Part shown: piece after piece, positions 1 to 13,335 of the stretch | Position numbering within the stretch: the first letter of the stretch is position 1 | Layout: every line of letters starts with the position of its first letter | Source: Talpa occidentalis | Taxonomy: Eukaryota > Chordata > Mammalia > Eulipotyphla > Talpidae | DNA length: 64,000 nucleotides | Assembly (NCBI RefSeq): GCF_014898055.3 | Contig: NW_026555331.1 | Coordinates: forward strand, 109,241,194-109,305,193 | Direction of reading: 5' to 3' | Notes under the pieces: model-generated | The model's database searches: none | Seen by the model: the letters and a program-made list of their open reading frames with translations, nothing else | What the model was told of the DNA's origin: nothing | Made by a program: the position numbers and the translations under genes

Positions 1-650
1 AATAATGTTGGTTCTAACACTGCTCCTCCTTTGATTTCCAAGTTTAAGAACTCCTCTGCTTTTAAAAGGAAAAACCAGATCCTTTGAGAATTATGGATTT
101 TGAATCCTTACTCTCTTGTAGTTGCCCAAGTTTGCCCACCATAGCACATTTTATCAGCATTGTAATTAGAACCACCACTTTCAGGCAAAAATGATCTAAG
201 AGAATGGGCCATATATGATTGCAAAGTTAAGTTGGTCTGGAAAGATTGGCTAAAAGGGGAGCAATTTTAGCAAACAAGATACAAAATAGTAATTGCATAT
301 GAATGTCTATACAATGTATTTTAGGAGAAAGGTACATTCTATATGTCAATGAGTTTTTTTATCCTCAGTAAGTTCTAGAGGGGAACTAGAGACATTTGCG
401 TTGGATCCTCATTAGATAACAAATTAAAATTTTTAGGTCCCATCTAAAAAGTAAGATAAATACATCACTGCAAGGTCAATATCTGAAATCTATACTCTAC
501 AAGCTTGACATTTTTAAGATCACAAATATATTTAACCAGTTAAAATCAGCAATGTTCTGATCATGAATTTGTCATATTCTGTGGTTACTCATGTATATCA
601 GGTATCCAAACTTGGCAACCAAACTGTAGTCTTGCTTCATGAGATTCTTT

Positions 651-686
651 TTTTTTTTTAATTTTTTTAAATTTAAATTTTATTTT
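651..686 (-). mobile_element. Nearly tail-only retroposon insertion (likely L1)
   Basis: A 36-base T-rich block is flanked by the perfect direct repeat atgagattcttt at 639-650 and 687-698. The inner end aaattttatttt matches the terminal bases of the L1 3' ends seen at 17864 and 36273 in this window. I read it as an antisense L1 insertion truncated to its tail plus some 15-20 bases. Confidence 0.55.
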
Positions 687-3600
687 ATGAGATTCTTTAT
701 AAATAACATATGTCAATATTAAAGTGGCTTTCTGGATTTCTTGGTGAAAAAAGGGCTGGACGTTCTGCTTTCAGTATGTAACATCACTTAATCTCCTTGT
801 CTTTAAGACATTGCCATCTCCTTGGTTTGACCTAATATAATAGAATCATGGATATTTCTGAACTTCTGTCCCCCTAATCCCTGATATTTGGCGCCAAAAT
901 ATTCCCTTCCAACACCAGTCATGTTTTGAGTAACTTCGCTTAGACAGGTCTGAGGACTTCAGTGATCAGGGTAACAGACATTTGTTGAAATCAAGTACTA
1001 ATTGTACCCAGGTATAACTTGTTTTATTCTTTTTAATAAAATTTAGGATTTAACCCACCCAGTTCTATGGTTCTCCAACATTCTTGAAAAATCCTCTGGG
1101 TTGCTCAGCTTGTTGTCACAGTTATGGAGCTGGTCCTCTTAGACCTCACTCCTGAGCAGGCAGGGTTTCCTGCCAGCTGCTGTCTCACTGAGGTGTCTGC
1201 TCCCTGCTGGCATCTGTGCAGCACGTGCTGGCTAACATTGTAAGACAAGGCTTCTGAACCTGGCCCCATGTTTTTCCAGGAGACTTATTTAATATGAGCT
1301 TGACTTAATATCATCATTTCCATAAAAGGCCAACCACTTTCACTTTCTACTTGGCTAATATGTGAGTCCATTTGCCAGAGAATAGACTTACATCCTGTCT
1401 ACAGGTGCTGTTTTATTTTTCCCAATGCTGAGCCATAGTGACACAAATCATCTTTCTGTAGGGAAGACGGCCAGTCTTTCTAGAAAGTCAGATTTCATGA
1501 TAATGGAAGTATCACTGGGCGGGACAAGATTTCATCTAATGCCTTGTCGGTCTGCCATTGTTTCCTCTGTTTGGCACTGTCACTAACTTTCCAGGCAATT
1601 TGGTTCTCAGTATCTCCACCCCTGACTAATACGGGCATACATGGCATTGGACTTGGGGTGACTTGAGCGACAGATGCCAAGTTATAAGCACAATATCCCT
1701 TCTATAACTAGACCCAGTAATTGGAAAGTCTTTTGGGCATTTTTTCCTCCCATAGGATGGAATTTTTCTTGTGAGAAACCAAATAGGTGAACCTCTCTAA
1801 CTGGACTTGCTTAGACATATCAGAATGCTAGCTAGCTTTGGTTCAAACTGGGATACCCCACCACAGCTGTTTCTAACAGACTGTATGCTTCTTTTCCTTT
1901 GATCATACTTGGCCTAGATTGTGATCATCTTAAGAACTTGCCAAGATTAGGATGTAGCCTGATTGTCTCAAAATACAAACTTAGAACTGGATGGCAGGGT
2001 CAATTCCCAGGGGCATCACTAGTTTGAAGGAAGAGTTCCAGAACCTCTAGTTTCCCTGGACAGTGTCCCTTGATGGAGGCCAGAGTGTTTATAGGACTCC
2101 TTGATATTGTACTTAAAATGCTATAGGTTTTGTAGGTATTATAGAAAATTCTCAGTAGATACCAAATACAAAACTTCACATAATAATATATACCAAATGG
2201 AATTTTGAATATTTTTATTTGAAGACCACAGTGTCAAACATATAAAAACTCAAATATTTGTTGAATGAGTGAACAAAATGTCAAAATGCTGTGATTAGTG
2301 AGTTGCTACTCAGAAATTAAAATACATTTAAATGTTATCTTATTTTTTGGTAATGTGCTCAGGCTTACTACATTTAGGAAATACCTCAAAGACTTCTAAG
2401 TATAATTTGATCAATAAAATAGGGGGTACAGATCTATCTTAATTAAGGCTAATTCATTTCAAGACATATTTGTATACCTCAGGAAACCTCACTGGAACAC
2501 AGATATCTTTTGAATTATTTTCAGCCTTAACTGAAATCCCAAAAAGTAGGTGTTAAACTGAAAACCAAGCACTTCTGATGTTACTATGCTCTCACTGTGA
2601 AGCTAGGAAGACAGGGGGCTTATGGCCGATTGAGGAAACATTAACATGGCGTCTGCCCTCCATGGTGTCTCAGCCCAGTTTAGGGCAAATGATAAGTGCA
2701 AATGAAACATTCTGGAAACAAAATAAAGCAATATTCAAAGCATATGGTATTCATAAACTACTTTTGGTAGCCAAACATAAAGGTCAATGGAAAGATGATA
2801 GAGAGAGAAGCAGTTCTTCAGCTAGGCCTGGGCTTCTGGGTAAGCAGGTCAGTATTTCTAATCTCACTTGCGTTCATCATGTGGCTTCCTTCTTAGTGCA
2901 TGTCTAGCTTTGCTGCGGAGTAGACAGCCTGGCGAACATGAAAAATGCCCTTTCTCCTGCACAATGGTGTTATTTCCTTCCTTTCAGGAATGGCTCATAA
3001 CTGTTCTGAGGTGTGAGTTCTGAATGATTGTTCTTTTCATCTCCCTGGAAGTGGGCCAGACTATAGATAAAGTGTTTGATGTGTCAGCAGTAGGCTTGTA
3101 ACAGCTTTGACTACTTACAGGATGATGAAAGGTTGAACTTTGATAAAAATGGCAAATAAAGAAAAGGGCTCATTTTCTTTCTTTGGCCCTTTTTTTCAGG
3201 TGATTGAGAAATGCCCTGCCTGGGTGGTCTACAGCGTCTCTGGAAATTGAAAATACTAGGAATGTGTTCTCTTGTGGATGTATTTGTTTATTTGTCGATT
3301 GTCTCAGAGAGGGAATGCTCATGCTTGCATGCATGGCAGGACTAGAATCTCTGGGGCCCTTATCAGCAAGCCCCTACTCTCTGCTTAGTGTGTCTTGGAA
3401 AGGGGATCACATTGCTCAGGCAGATCTCTTAGGCTTCATTTGTCCCTCAGCACCTGTTGGCAGAAGCCAAACAAACTGAGACTGGCAAATCTTTGAATTT
3501 CCAGGACTTTCCTCAGGCCTCACTTCCCAGGGCCATTGTTCAGAGACCTCATCTGAGCTTCCCAGCAGGTGGGTTTATCTTCCTGCTTCTAAAATAGACA

Positions 3601-5211
3601 AAGGAAGGCATAAAGTATTGGTAGAAATCCAGAACCAGTTGGAATTTCCCTCAAATGGGATCCTACTGTTATCAGTGATTAGTCAGTTTGCCTGAGTGGT
3701 AGCTGGCCTTGGGGAAGAGGAAGAATTTCTAAATTTCCTTTTTCAAAACAGCAACAAACCAACCAAACTGCCATTCAGCTAAGTAACAAGGAAGAACTAA
3801 GAACCAGACAAATGAGACATCTTACCTTTAAATACAAGCCTTAATCAAACATAATATAGAAACTCCCTTTTCAAAATGGAGTTAGTGAAGCAACAGTGAA
3901 GACATTTATCCCATTTGTTTACTTATGAACCTAATATTTATTTCAGGAAATAGAATCTTTGGCTTTCTGTCCCTTGCGCACTTGAAGATACACTGTCTCT
4001 GCAGCCTGAGTGGGCTGCTCCCTGGCAAGAGCTGGCATCAGGCTGTGCCCTCAGTCGCCGAGACTCGCTGCTGTGCCTTGTGAAGCCTTGTGCTAAGCTG
4101 AACGGGCATATGTTTCATCTTCTGCTCATATCTTTTAATATGATGAACACCATCAAACTTTTGGGGTGTCATCTCTGACAGAGGATATTGAGTCCCTGCA
4201 AGGTTCACTGACGTGGGGCAGAGGGTGAGTGCACAAGTCAGTGGCTTGGTGGAACTTCAGCTACAGGGATTAGCACTTGCCCACAGGACAGGACTTTTGG
4301 CTGAAAGGTGTCACTTCTGTGACACCTGCAAGTTTGCCCCTGAAACCATCACACTCATGAATTGCCTGTGTCAGGTCTCAGGAAAATTCCCACAATCCTC
4401 TGGGTTCTTGGGCTGGGTAAACAAATGAACATCAGAAAGATTAGTAGGAGAAAAGACCAAATTTAACTGTATGCACATAGAGAATTTGCTTGGCTGTAAA
4501 TTATAAAGTAAATGGGACAAACTGAGGATTTATGTCCTGTGTTAAGAGATGGGATGGGGCCTGGGCTATCGAGTGGAGAGGAGAGGGTCTCACTGGATGA
4601 GGAAGGGGTGACTTTAAATGATGGAACCTTTCCTCTAGGTGTTTACCCCACCTTAAGGTTGGCTTCTGTAAAAGGTAATTTCTGTAGCTGCTACCCCAGC
4701 CTAGGTAATCTTCATTCTTTAAGCTTATGGTAAGAATTTCTCCTGAGGTCCACAGGGCCTCCACTGACCTTAGTTCCACATACCAAGGTGATACTCATTG
4801 GAAAAAGCCAATTCTAGGCACCTTGGGCAAGGTCTGTCTGAACATTTTTTAAATTGATCCTAAACCTGTGACAATAAGGAGAGAGTAATATGATGAGACA
4901 CTTGATTGTCTAGTTTGAATGTCACCTTCTGAAAGATATGATGAAATAACTACACATATGCATAGGAAGAACAAACACGAGTGGGCATGAACTTGTTCAT
5001 TTCAGCAACCATATGACCAGAATATAAGCTGAGGTTGTTGGCTATCTTTTCCTTCCTAGAAAACATGGGGAAAGTTGCTTTCTTGGAGAGAGAAAGACTG
5101 ATACAACAGGGTTATTTTAGTGTGCTCGGTGTGTTGTATTTAGTGTATTGACATTAGGTCTGAGATATTGTATTTGAGACTGCACAGGGAAATGTTATTT
5201 TTGATAGTAAC

Positions 5212-5715
5212 TGTGGTAGTCAGAATAATGTATGATCTGAACCCCAAGATGTCCATTTCCTAATTCTCCAAGCCTGTGACTGTTATCTTATACAGCAAAA
5301 GACATTTTACAGATGTGATCAAGTTAAGGATTTGGAGATGGAGCCATTATCCTGCATTATCTGGATGGGACCTTTAACAAGAATCCATACAAAAGGAGGG
5401 CAAGAGCCAGAGAAGGGACAGTGATGAGAAGCAGAAAACCCGGGTCAGGGAGAGACTTGTAGTGGCTGCACCGCTGGCTTTGGTGGTGGAGGACGGGGCC
5501 CATGAGCCAAGGAAGGCAGGCAGCCTCTAGCAGCTGGAAAAGGCAAGGAAACAGATCCTTCCCTTGAGTCTCCAGAAGGAATGCAGCAGCTCTGTGCATA
5601 ATTTGATTTTAGCCCAGAGAAATTGATCTCAGAACTCTGACCTCCAGAACTGTAGGGCAATAAATGTGTGTTGTTACAAGCCAATAGGAAGTGAAAGCAA
5701 TAATACAAACAACAA
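5212..5715 (+). mobile_element. MaLR-type (ERVL-MaLR, MLT1-like) solo LTR
   Basis: It begins tgtggtagtcagaataatg and continues with phrases typical of this ancient LTR group (acagatgtgatcaagttaag, ggaaaaggcaaggaaacag, ctccagaactgtagggcaa) to near ggcaataaatgtgtg. It is about 500 bases long and has no internal retroviral coding sequence. It is a decayed solo LTR. The exact subfamily is uncertain. Confidence 0.6.
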
Positions 5716-6479
5716 GACCATTGGACTTAGAAACATTAATTGATGGGAAAAATAAAAGTAACTTGTTTCATCTTGATTCTCAAGACAGAACATCAGTCCA
5801 TGGTTCTCCGAATAGATAGTGAAGCACAAAAGGGCTTTAGTTTTTGTCAGTCCTTTTGTCAGATCCTGTCTCAGGGATCATTGTTTACTCCAGAATTTAA
5901 TGGACAGAGTAGGTATCTTGGTCGAGTTTTGCTGACATGTCCTTGATGATTTGTGTGTAAAATCAAAGTTGAGTTTTATCATTTCAAAACAAAAGTCCAT
6001 GTAGAGCTATAATGTTTAGATTTCCCAGGATGCTCACAGATGATAATAAAGGCTGCCCTGGTCTTAGCACAGACAACCTGGTGAAGTACATTTCAAGCCC
6101 ATCATCTCATCACAGCTCTGTCCCTACTCCTTCCCCACTGCCTCCCTCACAAGCCTGAATCAAAGTGACTTCCAGCCAGCAGACAGGTGACATGGGGCCA
6201 TGTTCTATCAACGAGAGCTCCTCTGCCTAAAACCTTTACTCTATCGTTCAGAGCAGGTGTCCTGAGCACGAGTTATATGCGATGATGTGTGCTTGTGCCA
6301 GAGGAGCAAACAATCTAAATAAGCCTTACTCCCTTCTTGCTGGAAGCTCACGTTAGTGAGACATTTTGTAAAACACAGTCCCTGGACAGCAGTTTCTAAC
6401 TCATTGGGGAAATTTACTTTGAATACAGGTTCTTGGACTGTGGCTTGAGAAAACGTTGGTCTAGTGCAGACAGGACTCT

Positions 6480-6690
6480 CAATTCAGAGTGATTTTTGTC
6501 CCCCAGGCTATTTGGCAGTGTCTGAAGACATTTTTGTTTGTTGCAACCAGGGGACAAAGTGTGATACTGGCATCTAGTGGATAGAGGCCAGGGATGCTGC
6601 TAAATATCCTATATTGTGATGTACGGCCCACTAAATCAAAAATTTTTCTGACCCAAAATGTCAAATGTGCCAAGATCTGTAAAAACCCTG
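6480..6690 (+). mobile_element. MER5A-like nonautonomous hAT-Charlie DNA transposon
   Basis: The segment carries the MER5A-type phrases ggctatttggcagtgtctga, ctggcatctagtggatagag, gccagggatgctgctaaata and acccaaaatgtcaaatgtgc. It has no coding capacity. The terminal inverted repeats are decayed. Confidence 0.65.
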
Positions 6691-6976
6691 GCATAGTGGG
6701 TAAATCTCACAAACACACATGCACAAATTATACCACAGGGGTATGTACATGTGTACAGTGTGTGCATCTCTTTTTCTCCTCCCACCACAATTGGGGCATC
6801 CTGTCTCCCCTACTTCTGCTTCCTTATCCCTACAGCTCACTTGTAGCCCTGCCCCTACTTTGATTTCCTCTTCAGCACTAGCCAAGAACAGGGGACGCCA
6901 AGTACTAAAACGTTTACCCCTGGAGATTACTGTCATACTCTGAAACTTTACCAAAAATAAAGTTTCAGGCCAAAAA

Positions 6977-7027
6977 GAAGCATGGCTAAGAACATGATTT
7001 TCTTTTTGACCCAATTTGTAATTGAGT
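6977..7027 (+). repeat. Local duplicate, copy A
   Basis: The block from gaagcatggctaagaacatg to aatttgtaattgagt is repeated at 8634-8695 with two A/G differences, a few other changes and an 11-12 base gap. It matches no family I recognise. Confidence 0.6.
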
Positions 7028-7789
7028 AGGCGCTCGACTCACACATCAGCTTTGCACCAGTGGTTGTTGTCACATAAGAATTATGGGCCACACAGAAATC
7101 CTTTGCACTCTAGATGTTTTTCTCCCCTATATTAACCCCTCTAGTCTCTCTCTCCTTCTTCCCACTTTCATTTAGCATCAATGGTGAGCTCCATTCTTTT
7201 CAAGGAAGTGATTATTGGGGAAATAATTGTTCTAGAGTGTGGGCAAATGTAACTGATTGGTTGTCATGGGTGAGCCCTGCACTACTCTGCTCCTGCCTCC
7301 TGTGAGGGGGCCAGGCTCTGGGTCCTGGTCAACGGCTGGGTGCCCTGTCACATGCTCCAGGATGGCTTCCAGGCCCCTATTCACAGCAGTCCTCGGGGTG
7401 GGAGAATCATCGGGTATGCACATGGCTGTGGTTTTATCATCTTGCACTCATCACTGTATTCAGGAAGATAGATTTTTATTTTGCAACAAAACTGCTACTC
7501 TGGGTAAACCTTGACACACAGCCATTGTGTGCTTGACTGAATCAGCCAAAATGAAAATAAGGGGACAGCAAATAAACCTGGGACAAATTCCATGTCTTTT
7601 ATTTTTTAAACCAGCTACATTTGGAGAAATGCTTACATATGCAATTAAAAGAACGACAGTTTTAAAGTATAAACTTATCTTTCCAAGGCAACGTATATTA
7701 TGAAAACCCTAACGTACAAGCAGTATGGAAGTTGCTAACATTTCTTTCTTTGTTAAACATGTGAGAATATTGTAATTCATTCCTTATGT

Positions 7790-8010
7790 ATTTTAACCTT
7801 TAAGAAATTTTCCTTTACCAGAGTTTTATACTTTCCAGTATATTCCACTGTAAAGTAGAGGTCCTTCACCTCCTTTGTTAAGTTTACACTCAAGCACTTC
7901 ATTGTTTTTGACATGATTATAAATAGGATTGTATTCCTTATTTTCCTTTATTCTCATATATTATTTGCATGTGGAAATGCCACTGATTTTGTATCCTGCT
8001 ACTAAATAAC
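7790..8010 (-). mobile_element. L1 fragment, antisense (ORF2 part)
   Basis: The block around gaggtccttcacctcctttg and gattttgtatcctgctact is the antisense of an L1 ORF2 segment. The same phrases recur in the L1 at 62575-64000 (gatctttcacctcctttg, gattttgtaacctgccg). It is decayed, with no open frame. Confidence 0.6.
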
Positions 8011-8633
8011 CAGAAAGCATACATAGGCAGAATTATAGTAGGAATAAATCTTGTACTAGTGAAAGAATGTAATGATTACCAGAGGGAATGGGGTGGGAGG
8101 GAGAGAGGAGGGATTGGTAGAGGGTGCACATGTAGAAAAGCAAAAATGTAACCCCCAAAGTTAAAATAAATATTAAAATATCAAAAATTTAGCAAAATAC
8201 ACAGATTACTAGCAATCCTCCCAGCTTTACAAGTTGAGGTTAAATATCAGTGCCAACAAACCTTTAGTACTTAAAATGTGCACAATCCAAGGAAATACAA
8301 AGGTAAGTGAGTTAGACAGCCCTGAACTGTACCACTGCATTGGCATCCTGTATTTAAAGTTGTTTGGAAAGTTCATCTAGTTTTCAGAGCTCATTACATC
8401 TGATGGCTTGTGTTTCAATTTAGCAAATTTTCATCGAGATGTTTCCTTAAGCTCAAAGGACATGTCCCTGCACCCATAAAAGTCTACCTTAGAGGAAACA
8501 AAGCCATTGTCATATTTCAGGATTAAGCTCTTATGCATGTGTCAAAAATACAGGAGTAGAGCTAAGAGAAGAGAGATGGAAAAGTAGAGGCGGTTCCTGG
8601 GAAATGAAGGGGTCTATGAGGCTTTGTACATGA

Positions 8634-8695
8634 GAAGCATGGCTAAGGACATGATTTTTTTTTGGTGATATTTTTGATCCAATTTATAATTGAGT
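8634..8695 (+). repeat. Local duplicate, copy B
   Basis: This is the partner of 6977-7027. It reads gaagcatggctaaggacatg to aatttataattgagt, with about 12 extra bases (ttggtgatattt) in the T-rich middle. Similarity may continue after a further gap (taggcactagtgag here, taggcgctcgactcac in copy A). Confidence 0.6.
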
Positions 8696-11089
8696 CAAAA
8701 TGAAGCAGGATTTTAATAGGCACTAGTGAGATGGGGAGAAAACTGAAATCCTCTGTCTGTGTTGGAGTTCAGGCTTTCACAGTTCATTGCAGGTGTTTGG
8801 TGGCTAGACTTCCTTATGGTAACTCAGGGTATCAGGATCTTTTCGTTTTGGGCCAAGTTTTTGATGTCCCCAACATTCAGCTGGCTCTTCATCCTGTAGG
8901 GAAAGAAAGACTGGAGCAGGGCATTGTATGTGAGAGGCTTTTACAGGTCAGACCTAGAGATGTGCACATTTTATTTCCACCCCTCCATTTGGACATATCT
9001 AACTGCAAGGGAGTCTGGGAGGTGTAGGGTTACTGTCTTAGGAGAACAGATTTTAGTGAGCACATAGTCATTTCTACAGTGACTTTTAGCCTCAGTGGGT
9101 TGAACTTTGTTCTGAATGCAGTGGCAAGTTGTTCTTCACCTTAGCAGGATGGAGGCAAGCTCACGGTAATGTCAGCGCCATAAAGGGAATAATTTTGTAT
9201 GTTATATTCACTGCTGTAGTTGTGGCATATGGTAGGCCTTAAACAAATATTTGATCAAATAATGTCGTGATGGATGGATACTGGAAAAAGTCCTGGACGT
9301 ACTGAACCTTCTGAGATGGATTAGTGAAAGAGAGCTGAGGGAGGAAAACCAATTAGAAAGTGATTGTAATATCTGATAGAGCCTGAGTTAGTGTGGTAAC
9401 AGTAGGAATTAGTGCATTTTTAGAAACAGAAATATTTGCTTCTGCTATTTTAACTTGCTTGGTTTACAACATGGCGGTAGCTTATAGTTTCACCAGCGTC
9501 CCTGCTGAGTTGAAATCATAGAAGCAGGTTGTGAGCTGAAAGGGCCCGGGACTTTCTTTGGAGGCATTAATTGGAATGCAGCCTCAGGACTTGGGCTATG
9601 CCACAATATTGCAACCCAAACAAAATAAAACTTGACTAAACCAGCAAACCCAGATTGGAGTTCAAGTTACTTTAAGGGACTCTTGGGAAATGCACACTGC
9701 AGTTGTATTATGTATGCAAAATTCGCTCTTTGACCTTATTGTAAGGAAAATTACTGAAGCACACATAATCTTTTGCCAGCTTTCCAAAGTGTTGGACACG
9801 TTAACTCCTATGCAATTATGCAATATTTTTTTAAAATTTTAATTTTAAAATATGCTTGAAAAATAGATGCTGATCCAACAAGAACAGAGACTATCGATGA
9901 AAAGAATGTGTTCTCTGTGCATCTAGAAGCCAACACACAGGCAACCTCGTGTGGCCCGAGGCGTCAAGGTTTTAGAAGTTGCTTGCAGATGAATTTCTTT
10001 AAAATTAAAAGCCTTATGTTCTCCCTCCAGATTTGATTTCTGGTTTATGTATAAGCTGAGGTGGATCCAGAGTCTGACCTAAAGCTCAGGTACTCTACCC
10101 CTCAAATCTGATGAAAGGCTCCAAACTTCAGGATCATGCAGAGTTGAGTGAGCACTCTCAAGGAGAACAGTCAGGGATTCTTAGGAGATTTTAAATGAGG
10201 CTTGCTGATCTGGAAATAATGTGAAAACAACAGAAGAGCTCTTTGTGGTATTTCTACATGTTCTCTTTTTAGGGAAAGATTCAACATGAAAGCAGCTAAA
10301 AAAGAATAAATATTTAAAAAGACATAATGCCCCTACCCTTTTCATCCAGCCCTAACAAAAAATGAATAATAAAAATGGCCAGAACAGAGACAACATTCAA
10401 CAGCAGCGAGAAGGGTGGGAATGAACTTGATCCTGACTGTGGATGTCTGCTTTTAGTGCAGAAAGTGTAAGGAAGGTATGAGGAAATGCCTTGAGGGCAT
10501 CTCTCCCTTGGGAGGCCCACTGCTCTTGGAGGTGTGAGTTCCTCAGCTCTGTGGCCTCTTGAGGCAGAAATTACTGGCTTGATACAGCATGTACCTGCCT
10601 TCTATTACTTTGGTTTCTAGTTCAAATTCCAGAAAACTCCCAATCTATTGAAATTCCTTTTGCCTAGTGACCTATTTAACAATTTTACTAATTTTTTAAA
10701 AATTATTCATAAATTTTACAGCAATTCCTATGACACAGAATAGTTTTTCCATCACCTTTGCAAAGCTGTTGTCTGTAAGTTGACTGGAAAGCACTTTTTT
10801 TTTCTGTCCCATCCTTCTGAAGATTCAGTTACAACTTGTTAAGGTTAGAAAAACAGCACCTCTGCTGGGGGGTTGGGCAGCAGGAGTCAGCATACTGAAT
10901 CTTGGCATTCTAAAGAGTGGAGAGACACCCATGGGTGGGTGGAGAATGGGGAGAGGAGGCACTGCAGAGGTAAAGAAATGAAGAATGGGTGTTAGTGGTA
11001 ATGAGTGCTGAAGAACAGAAAGATCAAGAATGGAGGGACTAGGAAGATTTCTATAAACCCTAATATCAATTGGTATAAACTCTCTAATT

Positions 11090-11351
11090 TTTTTTAAAGA
11101 TTTATTTATTTATGCAAGTGCTGGGTACAGTCAGAAGTGCGGGAGGGTGAGAGAATTCACCAGAGCCAGAGCGGGGAACAGAACAGGCAGAGTGACGAAA
11201 TACACTGCTGAGGGGAGCAGTGGGCCCGGCAGGAGAGGTCTGTCACGCCATGTGGGACCCTCATCAGTAGCCGGGGATCCAACTGGTGCTGCATAGACTG
11301 TGGGCAGCTTTGCAGTCCAGCGCTCAACCGCTGAGCCACCAGGGGAGGCCC
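11090..11351 (-). mobile_element. tRNA-derived SINE (subfamily I)
   Basis: The copy is antisense, with tail aagatttatttatttatg on the left and tRNA-like head ending ggaggccc on the right. It has the diagnostic subfamily I body (ctgggtacagtcagaagtgc, ccagagccagagcgg). Target-site duplications are taaactctctaatt (11076-11089) and taaactctataatt (11352-11365), one mismatch. Confidence 0.9.
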
Positions 11352-11941
11352 TAAACTCTATAATTAATGAAAACACATTTGGTCAGTTTTGTGAATTCAG
11401 TGAAATGACTTGTAGTGTATCCATTTTAGCAAATTAATTGCTTCATCTAATCCAATCCTCATTGAACCATCCTAGAAACACTTTTAAGCTGAGGCAGGAA
11501 GGGAAACCTTCCTGAAGGAAGTGACATCTTCCTGGAGAAAGATGTCTGCAGAAGGATGGGGTCTAAAGGAGGAGGCACAGTCTTAGTTAATACTCAGAGG
11601 GTTCCTTTGCTTGAAGGAGGTTGGAATGGGAAGCCAACTTATCCTGGTTTGCTTGAGATTTTCCTGATTTTAGTTCTGAATGTCTCATGCCCAAGCAAAA
11701 TAAGACAGTTGATTGGTCTTGTGTAGGAAAACAAGAAAATGGTGGAGGGCGGGGAGAGTAATATTGTGACCTTTTTTAGGAGCAGTCTTTTTGCAGGTAC
11801 TGGTCTACAGGGAAGATAAAAGCATTCTTGGGAGAAATTACTTGGACCTGAGCAGACAGCCCAAGGACCTAATATCAGAGAAGGTCGTAGGTTTGTTCCA
11901 GATATATTGATTACACGATATATATGCACTTACTTTTCTAA

Positions 11942-12073
<132 letters not shown>

Positions 12074-12447
12074 TGACTGTTTTCAGGTCAAAGAACATTG
12101 TCATTTATTCCCAGAGATTCTGCTCAGAGTGTTTGTTCTCATTGTTATCTTGGGGTTCCTAGGTAGTCCTATTTCATGGCTTGTTAGAGATAACTATGCC
12201 TGGTGATGGCAGTGCAAGGTGTGTACAGTGTTTGGTATCTTCATGAGGCCTCCACAGAGGTTTCTTCTCTTTTGTCTCTCCCTGTATCTGTAAACCTGGT
12301 ACATCAGACATTCTCCCTCTCCATCCCCTCTTAGGGAGGACTCTATTAAAGAAAATATCTTTAATTAGGCTTATGATGATTACTAGGGATGTACTTTAGA
12401 GGCCTCTGAAGTAATACATGGAATAATCTAGACCAGTATTACTTTTA

Positions 12448-12732
12448 TTTTACTTTTTTATTTTTTAAAAAGATTTATTTATTTATTTTAAAGAAGAACC
12501 GGGGTACAGGCCAGATGCATGGGAGGGTGAGAGGATTCACCAGAGACAGAGAGGGGAACAGAACAGGCAGACTGACGAAATACACTGCTGAAGGGAGCAG
12601 TGGGCAAGTCAGGAGAGGTCTGTCTCGCCATGTGGGACCCTCGCTTGTCGGCTGCGATCAAACCAGTGCTGCAGAGGCTGCAGACAGCTTCACAGCACGG
12701 CGCTCAACCACCTGCACCAGCAGGGGAGGCCC
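12448..12732 (-). mobile_element. tRNA-derived SINE (hybrid type)
   Basis: An antisense copy. The tail-side half has subfamily II markers (ggggtacaggccaga, accagagacagag). The head-side half has subfamily I markers (ccatgtgggaccctcgc). Target-site duplications of 17 bases at 12431-12447 and 12733-12749 (gaccagt...) differ at two positions. Confidence 0.85.
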
Positions 12733-12925
12733 GACCAGTGTTGCTTTTAGAGGCAAAACTCTGCAGGAGGATAGCATTTCCCAAATAAGAAAATTTGGAA
12801 GGATTTAATGCATAATAGCCAACACAAAGGAGTAGTAGCTATTTCCTTTTATTTTTTGAAAGGGGAGTTCAATAATTTTAATGAACATGTTGCCATAATT
12901 AAGGTCTTATAATAGTTCAAAAGTT

Positions 12926-13070
12926 TTTTAAAAGTTGTATTGAAGTAATATTGGTTTATAACATAAGTGGGTTTCAGGAATATCATATCATCCTGCATCT
13001 GCATGTACTACATTGTGATCACCACCAAGAGTCCAGTTTCTATCCTTCACCCTTAGCTATTCCATGTTGG
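12926..13070 (-). mobile_element. Old L1 (L1M-type) 3' end, antisense
   Basis: The sequence from ttgtattgaagtaatattgg through gtactacattgtgatcacca to ccagtttctatccttc is the antisense of the conserved terminal part of L1M elements. It is heavily diverged and 5'-truncated. Confidence 0.55.
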
Positions 13071-13074
13071 CATT

Positions 13075-13335
13075 TGATATGTAGTTGGCATCATGCAAAG
13101 CATTTTATATGTTTTTTCTCATTTAATCTTCTCTGAGCTGTGACTCATATGTATTAAATATATCCTGCAACACTGCCGTGTGATATAGGTGCTGTTATTC
13201 GTTTTATTACTAAAAGGGAAGTAGATCCCTAGAAGGTGGCCCAGATGGTGAGTTTTGGAGTCGATACCTGAACACCTGGTGTGATTCCTAAGTCCATGCT
13301 CTGACCTGCTGCACCTCAGTTCCCCTGGTGACCTG
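13075..13335 (-). repeat. MIR-like SINE, antisense or degraded
   Basis: It has the pattern of an ancient MIR: tttatatg...tcatttaatcttct, then a tract with gatataggtgctgttatt and gaacacctggtgtgattcc. Boundaries and strand are approximate. Confidence 0.4.

Noticed and set aside
2578..2907. 109-residue open frame on the + strand
   Set aside because: There is no recognisable motif and no splice or promoter context. A frame of this length is expected by chance in 64 kb.
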